Below are positions 34,822-42,928 of a stretch of 49,660 bases of DNA, piece after piece (within the stretch, counting starts at the first letter, position 1; every line of letters begins with the position of its first letter). A program made the translations under genes and the position numbers. A model generated the notes under the pieces. The model made no database searches, was not told where the DNA came from, and saw only the letters and a list, made by a program, of their open reading frames with translations. The stretch lies in contig CACNCK010000010.1 of assembly GCA_902618945.1 (NCBI GenBank), positions 1 to 49,660 of the forward strand, in the 5' to 3' direction. The DNA is from an uncultured SAR86 cluster bacterium. GTDB lineage: Bacteria; Pseudomonadota; Gammaproteobacteria; Magnimaribacterales; Magnimaribacteraceae.

Positions 34822-34830
34822 TGTGGATAA
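34822..34830 (-). promoter_or_regulatory. Perfect DnaA box upstream of nrdA
   Basis: TGTGGATAA, the reverse complement of the DnaA consensus TTATCCACA, lies 140 bases upstream of nrdA, between it and the divergent glpK. In E. coli DnaA binds and regulates nrdAB, so a regulatory role here is plausible. It is also 46 bases upstream of glpK. Confidence 0.5.
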
Positions 34831-34852
34831 CAGTTTAGTAAGTTATTTTTTG

Positions 34853-34874
34853 TATACTGCATTTAGGGAGGCTT
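34853..34874 (+). promoter_or_regulatory. Candidate -10 and ribosome site of glpK
   Basis: TATACT at 34853-34858 resembles a -10 box; no good -35 is seen at 17 bases. GGGAGGC at about 34865-34871 is a strong Shine-Dalgarno before the ATG at 34876. Confidence 0.35.
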
Positions 34875-34875
34875 C

Positions 34876-36333
34876 ATGAAAGAAAAAATTATTTCTATTG
34901 ACCAAGGAACCACAAGCACAAGATCAGTTTTGTATGATAAGGAGGGAAATTTTATTTGTTCTGCCCAACAAGAATTCAATCAGTTCTTTCCTAATGATGG
35001 GTGGGTAGAACACAATCCTGAAGACATTTGGCAATCTGTTCTATCTACTTTGCAGAAATTAGTAAAGAAGAGCGGAATAACGAGTTACGAAATAGCTTCC
35101 ATAGGTATAACTAACCAAAGGGAAACTACACTAATATGGAATAAAAAAACAGGTAAACCTATTCACAATGCTATAGTCTGGCAAGATAGAAGAACATCAG
35201 AATTCTGCAATGAATTAGTTTCGTACGAAAATATAATTCATAAAAAAACAGGGCTCACTATTGATCCTTATTTCTCAGCAACAAAAATTCATTGGCTCTT
35301 AAATAACGTTGAAGGTGTAAAGGAACTCGCATTAAAAGGAGACCTGTTATTTGGAACAATAGACACTTTTTTAATTTGGAAATTGACAGAAGGTAGATGT
35401 CATAAGACAGATATCACTAATGCATCAAGAACTATGTTGTTCAATATAGCAGAGCAACAATGGGATGATGACTTATTAGAAATCTTTGGAATTCCTAGGC
35501 AAATACTTCCAGAAGTTTGTGACAATGTATCAGATTACGGGATGACTGAATTACTAGGAGGTGAGGTTAGCATAGGCGGAGTAGCTGGAGATCAACAAGC
35601 TGCATTAATCGGTCAATGTTGTTTCGAACCTGGAGATGTCAAAAGCACTTATGGCACTGGTTGTTTTATGATGGTGAATTCAGGAGATAAGATTTTATAT
35701 TCTGAGAACAGATTGCTTTCAACTATAGGGTATCGAATTGATGGCGAAACAACATATGCTCTTGAAGGCAGCATATTTGTTGCTGGTTCAGCAATTCAGT
35801 GGTTGAGAGATGGATTGAATTTTTTTGAAGACTCCTTCGAAACTGAGGCAATGTCGAAAAAAGCCTCTTTAGATTCCAGAGTAATAGTAATTCCGGCCCT
35901 GACTGGTTTAGGTGCTCCTTATTGGGATGCTGAAGCAAGAGGAGCCATATTCGGGATAACTAGAGATACCAGTAAAGAAGATATTACGAAAGCTACACTT
36001 GAATCAATATCTTTCCAGTCAAAAGATTTGGTTGAGGCTATGAAAAAAGATAATGCAACTTTTAAAAAATTAATGATTGACGGAGGAATGGTAAATAATA
36101 ATTGGTTTTGTCAACAACTTGCAAATACTCTACAAGTAGAAGTATCTCGTCCGGTAATTATTGAAACAACCTCTTTGGGAGCAGCCTTTCTAGCAGGATT
36201 AAAAGCAGAACTGTTTGAAGATTTGAGTTCCTTAAAAGAAACAAAGGTTATAGATAAGGTCTTTTCACCCGATGCAGATGAGGACAGATATCAAGAGTGG
36301 AAGGATGCAGTTAAAAGGATCTTAGTTAAGTAA
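34876..36333 (+). CDS. glpK: Glycerol kinase
   Basis: 485-residue FGGY-family kinase phosphorylating glycerol to sn-glycerol-3-phosphate. The N-terminal phosphate loop SIDQGTTSTRSVLYD, SIGITNQRETTLIWNK, the active-site IVWQDRRT, DITNASRTMLF, GVAGDQQAALIGQ, TYGTGCFM and the C-terminal LMIDGGMVNNNWFCQQLAN are all conserved and the length is right. An excellent ribosome site precedes the ATG. There is no glpF or glpD beside it. Its product could be joined by that of the GDPD gene nearby in glycerol-3-phosphate metabolism (inference). Its stop abuts that of the convergent argF. Confidence 0.96.
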   Translation: MKEKIISIDQGTTSTRSVLYDKEGNFICSAQQEFNQFFPNDGWVEHNPEDIWQSVLSTLQKLVKKSGITSYEIASIGITNQRETTLIWNKKTGKPIHNAIVWQDRRTSEFCNELVSYENIIHKKTGLTIDPYFSATKIHWLLNNVEGVKELALKGDLLFGTIDTFLIWKLTEGRCHKTDITNASRTMLFNIAEQQWDDDLLEIFGIPRQILPEVCDNVSDYGMTELLGGEVSIGGVAGDQQAALIGQCCFEPGDVKSTYGTGCFMMVNSGDKILYSENRLLSTIGYRIDGETTYALEGSIFVAGSAIQWLRDGLNFFEDSFETEAMSKKASLDSRVIVIPALTGLGAPYWDAEARGAIFGITRDTSKEDITKATLESISFQSKDLVEAMKKDNATFKKLMIDGGMVNNNWFCQQLANTLQVEVSRPVIIETTSLGAAFLAGLKAELFEDLSSLKETKVIDKVFSPDADEDRYQEWKDAVKRILVK

Positions 36334-37215
36334 TTAATTTAAAAGCTCAACCAGCAGACCCTTTTGAGCATGGAGTCTATTTTCTGCTTGCTTCCATACA
36401 TAACTCCTAGGATCTTGAAGTAAGTTATAAGAAATTTCTTGACCTCTTATAGCAGGAAGGCAGTGCAGAAAAACAACATCTGATTTGGCATGGTCAAGAA
36501 TTTCTTCATTAACTTGGTAATCAGAAAATAATTTTTGTCTTTGTTCTGCCTCTCTTTCATCTCCCATTGATACCCAGACATCTGTAGAGACCAAGTCACT
36601 GGCTTCTACGGCCTTAGATATGGATTGAGTAAAGGACACATTTTTATAGCTTTTCATATCCTTTGGATAAAATTCTTTAGGGCAGGCAATACTAAGTTCG
36701 AAATTTAGTAACTCCGCAGCCTGAGCATAACTAAAGCAAACATTATTGAAATCTCCACACCACGCTACTTTTTTTCCTTCTATTGATCCTTTTTCTTCAC
36801 AATAAGTAAGTAAATCCGCAAGTAATTGACATGGATGAGATCTGTCACTTAAACCGTTAATTATTGGAACTGATGAATTCTCAGCAAACTTTATTTGAGT
36901 TTCATGTTCCAGTGTTCTGAGTACGATGCCGTCTACCATAGAACTTAAAACTTTCGATGTGTCCTCAATAGGTTCACCTCGTACCATTTGCAGATCATTC
37001 ACCGAAAGAAAGGATGCTCTGCCTCCGAGTTGTGCCATTGCAACTTCAAACGAAACTCTGGTTCTAGTTGAAGATTTTTCAAATACAAGACTTAGGAATT
37101 TGCCCTCTAAAATTTTTAAGTTTTTCTCTTTGGACTTCATTTCGAGAGAATTGCTTAAGATTCTATCAATATCGTCTTTAGAAAAATTATTTAGGTCTAG
37201 AAAATGTTTATTCAT
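36334..37215 (-). CDS. argF: Ornithine carbamoyltransferase
   Basis: 293-residue transcarbamylase making citrulline from ornithine and carbamoyl phosphate for arginine synthesis. The phosphate-binding STRTR is at 49-53, then HPCQLLADLL, the DVWVSMGDE ornithine loop and FLHCLPAIRGQEI. The FLHCLP Cys and SMG motif separate it from aspartate transcarbamylase. It is slightly short for the family (about 305), otherwise complete. It diverges from serA with about 90 bases between starts. Confidence 0.94.
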   Translation of the reverse strand: MNKHFLDLNNFSKDDIDRILSNSLEMKSKEKNLKILEGKFLSLVFEKSSTRTRVSFEVAMAQLGGRASFLSVNDLQMVRGEPIEDTSKVLSSMVDGIVLRTLEHETQIKFAENSSVPIINGLSDRSHPCQLLADLLTYCEEKGSIEGKKVAWCGDFNNVCFSYAQAAELLNFELSIACPKEFYPKDMKSYKNVSFTQSISKAVEASDLVSTDVWVSMGDEREAEQRQKLFSDYQVNEEILDHAKSDVVFLHCLPAIRGQEISYNLLQDPRSYVWKQAENRLHAQKGLLVELLN

Positions 37216-37305
37216 ATTATTAAAAAGGAACGCGACTATATAGATAATCGATCATTTAAGCAATTAATGGTAAGCTTCGCGGCCTTAAAAATAAAGCTAA
37301 CTATT

Positions 37306-38493
37306 ATGCAAAAATATTCAGTGAAACCATTAAGCAACATTGCCAAAATAGGTTTGGAAAAGTTAGAGGGGACTTCCTGTTTTCTTGAAGAGAATTCTGA
37401 AGCTCCCGATGGAGTGCTTGTTAGGAGCACAAAAATGACTAGCGATGATCTAACTGCTAATTTAAAGGCAATAGCAAGAGCTGGAGCAGGAGTGAATAAT
37501 ATTCCCGTTGAAAAATGCACTGAAGAGGGGATAGTTGTTTTTAACACCCCTGGTGCTAATGCAAATGCTGTCAAGGAGTTAGTGCTAGCTGGTCTAATGT
37601 TGTCATCTAGAAATGTCTACGCAAGCATAGACTTTGTTAATAAACTTACCGAAATGAATGATATGGCTGAACTCGAGCCTTTTTTGGAAAATAATAAAAA
37701 ACAATTTAAAGGAAACGAACTAGCCGGATCTACTTTAGGAGTAGTAGGACTGGGAGCAATCGGTTCTAAAGTAGCTCGGATGGGTGTTTCTCTTGAAATG
37801 AATGTTGTTGGTTATGACCCAGCTATTTCAGTTGAGGCGGCCTGGAAACTTCCAAGTCAAATTCAACCTGTAGGTTCAATAGAAGAGTTATTTAGAATCA
37901 GTGATTACATTTCAATTCATATTCCTGCTCTTTCGACTACAAAAGGGATCATTAATAATGATTTATTCAAAGAAGGCAGTGAATTATCCTTGCTTAATTT
38001 TGCTAGGCATGAGGTTGTAAATACTGCGGATGTATTGGAATTTCTAGACAAGGGTAATTTAAGAAATTTTATTACAGATTTCCCGACCCCAGAATTGATC
38101 AAAAGAGCTAATGAAAAAAAAGATGTGATCCTGCTTCCTCATATCGGAGCGAGCACTGCTCAAGCCGAAGAGAATTGTGCAGTCATGGCTGTAAACCAAA
38201 TGACCGAATTCCTAGAAACTGGAAATATTAAAAATTCTGTTAATTTTCCCAATGTCCAACTCAAACGAACAACTGAACACCGTATTAGCATAATTAATAA
38301 AAATGTACCTGCTATGATCGGGCAGATTGCAACAGCTCTAGGGGAGTTGAATTTAAATATAGCCGAGATGACCAACGTTAGTCGTGGCGATATTGCCTAC
38401 AACCTGATAGATATAGAGAATGGAGTGGATGAAAAATCTATCTCCTCACTCAAAGGCATAGAAAATGTAATTGATGTTAGACTTATACTCTGA
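37306..38493 (+). CDS. serA: D-3-phosphoglycerate dehydrogenase with C-terminal ACT domain
   Basis: 395 residues from the ATG at 37306; the frame is open 34 codons further back but with an unconserved leader. First enzyme of serine synthesis, oxidising 3-phosphoglycerate. Seen: KAIARAGAGVNNIP, the Rossmann GVVGLGAIGSKVARM, the catalytic-Arg region, the histidine in LLPHIGASTAQAEENCA, and an ACT domain (about 320-395) with ISIINKNVPAMIGQIATALGELNLNIAEM, for feedback by serine. Residues NFARHEVVNTADVLE replace the usual NxARG motif (NFARH), as in a known subgroup. Operonic partners are not evident. Confidence 0.92.
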   Translation: MQKYSVKPLSNIAKIGLEKLEGTSCFLEENSEAPDGVLVRSTKMTSDDLTANLKAIARAGAGVNNIPVEKCTEEGIVVFNTPGANANAVKELVLAGLMLSSRNVYASIDFVNKLTEMNDMAELEPFLENNKKQFKGNELAGSTLGVVGLGAIGSKVARMGVSLEMNVVGYDPAISVEAAWKLPSQIQPVGSIEELFRISDYISIHIPALSTTKGIINNDLFKEGSELSLLNFARHEVVNTADVLEFLDKGNLRNFITDFPTPELIKRANEKKDVILLPHIGASTAQAEENCAVMAVNQMTEFLETGNIKNSVNFPNVQLKRTTEHRISIINKNVPAMIGQIATALGELNLNIAEMTNVSRGDIAYNLIDIENGVDEKSISSLKGIENVIDVRLIL

Positions 38494-38854
38494 ATATCTA
38501 AGTTATTGTTTTAAATAATAATTTACATATTCGTAAAAGTAATTATCTATTTCTGGTGCACTAATTTGAAATTACGCACAGTTTTTGATCATTCTTTTCT
38601 TTCTTTTCTAATTTAAATTACTTACTTCAAGAAAAGCATAAAATATTTTGACTATATTTTTAAGTTATTGATTTTATTAAATTATTTATTTTTTGTTTGA
38701 ATTTTGAGCAATTTGCTGAAATCTCCTTTAAATATCATGCAAGAAAAAAAAATATAAAGTTATCCCAATAGTTATCCACAGAAATTGTGGATAAAAAAGC
38801 TTAAGTTTATAGTACCATTTAGAAAAATTTAATTACTGTTCATAATCTAAATCA
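38494..38854. other. 361-base AT-rich intergenic region with DnaA boxes
   Basis: The only gene-free stretch longer than 300 bases. It is strikingly AT-rich, with long A/T runs at about 38635-38700, and I see no open frame, terminator or RNA gene. Perfect DnaA boxes lie at 38772-38780 (TTATCCACA) and 38786-38794 (TGTGGATAA), arranged as an inverted pair five bases apart. A partial box TTATCCCAA is at 38760-38768 and TTACGCACA, one mismatch from consensus, at 38572-38580. The combination recalls a replication origin or DnaA-titration site; neither is proven. Confidence 0.55.
38772..38794. promoter_or_regulatory. Inverted pair of perfect DnaA boxes
   Basis: TTATCCACA (plus) and its complement TGTGGATAA face each other across GAAAT, giving a 23-base near-perfect inverted repeat. 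It lies 61 bases before the ung start. Confidence 0.65.
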
Positions 38855-39541
38855 ATGACCCAAAAAAAAAGACCAGCTATGCATATTTCATGGTTTGAAG
38901 CACTTCAGTCAGAGTTTAATGAAGAATATATGGAGGATTTAAGGAATTTTTTGATCGATAAAAAGTCAAAGAAAGAAGTTATTTATCCGCCTAATAAAAA
39001 AATCTTCCATTGTCTTGAGAGGACTCCCCTCGATTCAGTTAAGTTAGTTATCCTAGGACAAGATCCTTATCATGGAATAGGGCAGGCAAATGGGTTGGCG
39101 TTTTCCGTAGACAAGGGAATGGCCGTTCCGCCGTCACTGCTAAATATTTTTAAAGAAATCAAATCAGATTTGAGGCTAGAACCACCTAAAGATGGCGATT
39201 TGACCTTTTGGGCTGACCAAGGTGTACTGCTACTTAATTCAGTCCTTACTGTTGGAAAAGGAAGTCCTGGTTCTCATGCAGGGAAAGGATGGGAAATTTT
39301 TACGGATAAAATCATCAAAGTATTAAACGGTAAGGAAAATATAGTATTTATGTTGTGGGGCAGTTATGCTCAAAAAAAAGGATCGAATATAGATCCTAAA
39401 ATTCATAAAGTTCTCAAAGCTCCACATCCATCTCCACTATCTGCTCACAGAGGATTTTTCGGTTGTAAGCATTTTTCTCAAGCAAATGCATACTTAGAAA
39501 ATAATGGAAAGTTGCCAATTCGATGGGTTGAAGAAAATTAA
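38855..39541 (+). CDS. ung: Uracil-DNA glycosylase
   Basis: 228-residue family 1 uracil-DNA glycosylase, which excises uracil from DNA in base-excision repair. The water-activating motif GQDPYHG holds D70, and the DNA-intercalation motif HPSPLSAHRGFFGCKHF holds H191. LLLNSVLTVGKGSPGSHAGKGWE is also conserved. Length is normal. The start follows the DnaA-box intergenic region with no good Shine-Dalgarno. Convergent with ygfZ, five bases away. Confidence 0.97.
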   Translation: MTQKKRPAMHISWFEALQSEFNEEYMEDLRNFLIDKKSKKEVIYPPNKKIFHCLERTPLDSVKLVILGQDPYHGIGQANGLAFSVDKGMAVPPSLLNIFKEIKSDLRLEPPKDGDLTFWADQGVLLLNSVLTVGKGSPGSHAGKGWEIFTDKIIKVLNGKENIVFMLWGSYAQKKGSNIDPKIHKVLKAPHPSPLSAHRGFFGCKHFSQANAYLENNGKLPIRWVEEN

Positions 39542-39546
39542 ATTAT

Positions 39547-40380
39547 CTAAAAATCTATATCTTGACCAGAATAGTTTTTATTCATAGATAGAAGGCATTG
39601 ATAGTTATTATCAGTTTTAGTACAAGATAAAATTAACCCCACTGCCTTATTATCTTTGTCGTAAACTTTCATTAAGTCTTTAACTTCTTTATTTGTTGAT
39701 CTAACTATAATCTCAGGCAATTTTTTTGCCCTGTAGTGCATTCGCGCAACTATTTCTTGACCGGTATAACAACCTTTCTCAAAATCAATTCTAGTATTGA
39801 GGTGATATCCCAACTCATGAGGAGTAAATTTATTTATAACTTTAGAAGTTATTTCAAAGTTTTGATTAATTATTTCATCTAACTCCCATGGTAATTTATC
39901 ATTTGTAATGTTGTAACCTTTGAATTCTTCTGATTCTATGAATGCTATCAGATGGTATTTTTTTTCTAGGTAGTGCAACCTAAAAAAAGAATCATGATTT
40001 TGTGATGAAATATCCAAATTTGATTCTGGAAAGTCGCTTATTAAGCAACCCTCTTCAATTGCGTAAAATTTGATATCTTTTCTAAGCATGAGTGAACAGT
40101 CATAAAAGGGCTGATATTTTTCAAGGACAGTTTTAGTAGCTACCAATGCTTTTGTTTCACCTACCAGAAAGAAAGAATTATTCTCTTTTGCATTTTTGTA
40201 TGTAATAAATGAACTCACAACTCTGCCTTTAATATCGCAAATAGATCCCAGAACACAATTATCCAAAGAGACTTTTTCCATATCAGATGTTATTTGTCCC
40301 TGAAGAAGCTCAAATGAACCTTTGCCATTTATTTCAAGTATGCTCAAATGCTCTAGTTTTATTAGCTCTTTTCCTTTCAC
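39547..40380 (-). CDS. ygfZ: YgfZ/GcvT-like folate-binding Fe-S protein maturation factor
   Basis: 277 residues with the family motif KGCYTGQEIV (about 208-217) holding the conserved Cys. YgfZ binds folate and assists assembly or repair of certain iron-sulfur proteins. N-terminal GSFELLQGQITSDM and GSICDIKGRVVSSF are typical. It is divergent from sdhE with 24 bases between starts, the same arrangement as ygfZ-sdhE (ygfY) in E. coli, which supports both calls. Confidence 0.9.
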   Translation of the reverse strand: MKGKELIKLEHLSILEINGKGSFELLQGQITSDMEKVSLDNCVLGSICDIKGRVVSSFITYKNAKENNSFFLVGETKALVATKTVLEKYQPFYDCSLMLRKDIKFYAIEEGCLISDFPESNLDISSQNHDSFFRLHYLEKKYHLIAFIESEEFKGYNITNDKLPWELDEIINQNFEITSKVINKFTPHELGYHLNTRIDFEKGCYTGQEIVARMHYRAKKLPEIIVRSTNKEVKDLMKVYDKDNKAVGLILSCTKTDNNYQCLLSMNKNYSGQDIDF

Positions 40381-40404
40381 ATAAACTATTATAAGGGAAT
40401 TATT

Positions 40405-40668
40405 TTGAATGAATTAAAGAAAAAAATTTTGTGGCAATGTAGGCGGGGTCTATGGGAGCTTGATGCTATATTTATACCTTTCGTCGAAAATAATTTTGAC
40501 GATCTTAGAGAAGATGAAATCTCTGATTTCCAAAGACTATTAGAATATGAGGATATAGAAATATTTGATATCTTAGTGAATAAAAAGCCATTTGATGATG
40601 CAACTCTTCAACCTATCATAAAAAAAATATTAAGTTTTCATGATGTTAATCTAGGTATTTCATCTTGA
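40405..40668 (+). CDS. sdhE: Succinate dehydrogenase flavinylation factor SdhE
   Basis: 87-residue helical protein that helps attach FAD to SdhA. The RGxxE motif RRGLWELD (about 13-20) is present. The remainder (DLREDEISDFQRLLEYEDIEIFDIL) fits the family five-helix fold. It is divergent from ygfZ, as in enterobacteria. The stop TGA overlaps the TTG start of glk, so the two are coupled. Confidence 0.93.
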   Translation: MNELKKKILWQCRRGLWELDAIFIPFVENNFDDLREDEISDFQRLLEYEDIEIFDILVNKKPFDDATLQPIIKKILSFHDVNLGISS

Positions 40669-41585
40669 TCATTATCGCAGATTTGGGAGCCACAAATGCT
40701 AGGTTTTGTGTGACCAAGGATTGTCTTACATACAGCAACAAAGCTAATTATCAGATTAATGATTTCGATTCTGTGGAGGAGCTTTGTTTTACTTATCTTC
40801 AAGACAAAGGCTTGAAAAATGTCAAAATGGCAGTTATAGGAGTTGCCGCGCCTATTTTGGAGGATAAAGTTTCATTTGTTAATAATAATCTTGAATTCAG
40901 TATCAAAAATCTCGAAAAGAAGATCTTTTCTGGTGGATTGATTGTCGTTAATGATCTTGAATTGCAGGCTTATGCTCTTTTTAATCTTAAAGATGGAGAT
41001 TTGTCATACATAGGACAAAAAAATTTGACACATGGACCAAAGATCCTTGTAGCCCCTGGAACAGGTTTGGGCTTAGCTGGAATATTGGGAGAGAATGTTA
41101 TAGCGACTGAAGCAGGTCATATTAACATCTCTGATAAAGAGATGAGGTCTGATTTGAAAGTTGTAATGGATAGATTTGCTAAAGAAAATCACCGCGCACC
41201 AACATATGAAGATTTCTTATCTGGTAAGGGGATTACTTATTTTTATAAAGCTTTTTCAGGGGAATCAAATACTAAACTTAGTAGTGAAGAGATTTTATTA
41301 GCAAGGAGAGATGACTATAGTCTTAAAACTATCGAAGTATTGCATTATCTGTTGTCTTCTTATCTGAGATATATGGCCCTAGTATGGGGTGCCCATGGAG
41401 GAGTTTTGCTATCAGGTTCAATCGTAAATTCTCTTTTGTTAGAAGAAGATTACCAAGAGTTTAGAGATACCTTTGAAGACAGTGAAACAATGAGAGATTT
41501 TATGAGAGCAGTGCCCTTGGCAATAGTCCTGATTGAAGAAATAGGTTATGTGGGTGGATTAGAATTATCAAAGAAATTGAAATAG
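40665..41585 (+). CDS. glk: Glucokinase, TTG start
   Basis: 306-residue bacterial glucokinase (Glk, ATP-dependent). IIADLGATNARF at the start is the ATP phosphate-binding loop, VAPGTGLGLAG the second, and EAGHINIS the glucose-binding segment. There is no in-frame ATG near; TTG at 40665 is the only canonical start, and TTGA makes it overlap sdhE's TGA stop. Residues beyond (DLKVVMDRFAKENHRAPTYEDFLSGKG) match the family. The ATG-less coupled start suggests low, sdhE-dependent expression (inference). Confidence 0.88.
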   Translation: MIIIADLGATNARFCVTKDCLTYSNKANYQINDFDSVEELCFTYLQDKGLKNVKMAVIGVAAPILEDKVSFVNNNLEFSIKNLEKKIFSGGLIVVNDLELQAYALFNLKDGDLSYIGQKNLTHGPKILVAPGTGLGLAGILGENVIATEAGHINISDKEMRSDLKVVMDRFAKENHRAPTYEDFLSGKGITYFYKAFSGESNTKLSSEEILLARRDDYSLKTIEVLHYLLSSYLRYMALVWGAHGGVLLSGSIVNSLLLEEDYQEFRDTFEDSETMRDFMRAVPLAIVLIEEIGYVGGLELSKKLK

Positions 41586-41589
41586 ATCA

Positions 41590-41617
41590 GAACTTTAACT
41601 ATAAGATATAGTCTATA
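41590..41617 (+). promoter_or_regulatory. Sigma-E-type promoter of rpoE
   Basis: GAACTT at 41590-41595 and GTCTATA at 41611-41617 are 15 bases apart, matching the E. coli sigma-E pattern (GGAACTT, 15 bases, GTCtAA). It sits just before rpoE, as expected for autoregulation. Transcription would start about 41623, only a few bases before the ATG. Confidence 0.6.
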
Positions 41618-41627
41618 AGACATTGTT

Positions 41628-42236
41628 ATGAAAGTTTCAAACAAAGATTTAGATTTAGGCTTGGTTAAGAGAGTTAAGGCTGGGGATTATCAGGCCTTTG
41701 ATTTATTAGTTTTAAAATATCAATCTAGATTGATATCAACGGCTTTTAAGTTCGTAAAAGATCTACAAATTGCAGAAGATCTTGTCCAAGATTCATTTAT
41801 CAAGTCATTTAAATCCATTGGTTCATTTAGGGAAGATAGTACATTTTATACTTGGATCTATAGGATTACCGTTAACACATCAAAAAACTATCTAGTCTCT
41901 AAAAAGAGAAAAGATGAACTTTTGCAAACTAATATATCTAAAGAAGAAGATTACCTCATTGAACCAATAGATAAAGATACACCAGAAGATCTTCTCCATG
42001 CTTTTCAGCTTCGTAACATAATTACTGAAAGCCTCAATGGGCTGGGAGAGGCCACTAAAACAGCCCTAACTTTGAGGGAATTTGATGGATTAAGTTATGA
42101 ACAAATTGCAGAAGTAGTAAATTGCCCTGTGGGAACCGTAAGGTCAAGAATCTTCAGGGGTAGAGAGGTTATTGAAGAAGCAATAAAAGAATATAGAAAA
42201 GCTAATGAGGCTACACACATGAAGATTAAGTCATGA
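41628..42236 (+). CDS. rpoE: ECF sigma factor, RpoE/AlgU type
   Basis: 202 residues. Sigma region 2 runs about 25-95 (AFDLLVLKYQSRL, DLVQDSFIKSFKSI, STFYTWIYRITVN) and region 4 about 135-195 (LREFDGLSYEQIAEVVNCPVGTVRSRIFRGRE), as in RpoE and AlgU. It directs the envelope-stress regulon. Followed by rseA with an overlap of four bases (ATGA). No Shine-Dalgarno is seen before its ATG, which may be a start of a nearly leaderless message. Standard order rpoE-rseA-(rseB)-mucD. Confidence 0.94.
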   Translation: MKVSNKDLDLGLVKRVKAGDYQAFDLLVLKYQSRLISTAFKFVKDLQIAEDLVQDSFIKSFKSIGSFREDSTFYTWIYRITVNTSKNYLVSKKRKDELLQTNISKEEDYLIEPIDKDTPEDLLHAFQLRNIITESLNGLGEATKTALTLREFDGLSYEQIAEVVNCPVGTVRSRIFRGREVIEEAIKEYRKANEATHMKIKS

Positions 42237-42922
42237 ATGAAAATAAAATTATGAAAGAAAAAATTTCTGCACTAGCAGATGGCGAACTTTCTGACTTCGA
42301 AACCAGAAGAATGTTATCTGAAATATCATCTAATCCTGAATACAGAGAATTTTGGAAAACTATCCATCAAAGCAAAGAAGCTTTAGGAAGTGAAGAACCA
42401 CAATTTATAGATATCGATATTTCCAAAAGAATATCTCTAGGATTGGATAAGATTCAACTAGAAGGCCTAGAACAGAATAAAAAACTTAACTATCCTCAAG
42501 CAAGTTATGTAGCCGCATCAGTTGTCGGATTTTTCGCAGTTATTATATATTCCTTAATTTCAACCCCAGCTGTTTCCTTCTCCGACAAAGCTTCGCAAAG
42601 AATAGTTGATGCAATCGGCAGTCCTGAAGCACTAGAAGTTTTGAATAGTTCTGTTTCTGGATTGGGTATTTTGCAAGACTTTAAGTCAAATCAAAAAGGA
42701 ACTTTAGCAAATTATAGGGTTCCCAATTCCAGTAAAACCTTCAAAGTAAGTTTGTATCCAATTAAAGAAATCAATAAAATAGGAATCGGTGAGGCTACGA
42801 GAATCTCTTATATCAAATCTAAGAATGGAACCTATGTAGTTTCCGTAAGTGGAAATATTTCTGCTGAAAAGAAGAATCAAATTCTACAGAATGCAATTTT
42901 TTTTGCTGAGAAAATAAATTAA
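42233..42922 (+). CDS. rseA: Anti-sigma-E factor RseA/MucA-like
   Basis: 229 residues: a cytoplasmic anti-sigma domain (about 6-52, MKEKISALADGELSDFETRRML), a single transmembrane helix (about 89-111, YVAASVVGFFAVIIYSLIS) and a periplasmic part of about 115 residues. It should hold RpoE at the membrane until cleaved by DegS/RseP-type proteases. rseB is missing between it and the protease gene. It overlaps rpoE by four bases. The N-terminal M1 could also be M7. Confidence 0.88.
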   Translation: MNENKIMKEKISALADGELSDFETRRMLSEISSNPEYREFWKTIHQSKEALGSEEPQFIDIDISKRISLGLDKIQLEGLEQNKKLNYPQASYVAASVVGFFAVIIYSLISTPAVSFSDKASQRIVDAIGSPEALEVLNSSVSGLGILQDFKSNQKGTLANYRVPNSSKTFKVSLYPIKEINKIGIGEATRISYIKSKNGTYVVSVSGNISAEKKNQILQNAIFFAEKIN

Positions 42923-42928
42923 TTAAAT

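Noticed and set aside
37204-37305. Upstream extension of serA
   Set aside because: It overlaps the start of argF, has no ribosome site and no similarity to the family start.
37307-37320. ArgR-box-like TGCAAAAATATTCA at the serA start
   Set aside because: It fits 12 of 14 core positions but lies inside the coding start, has no partner box three bases away and could be chance in AT-rich DNA.
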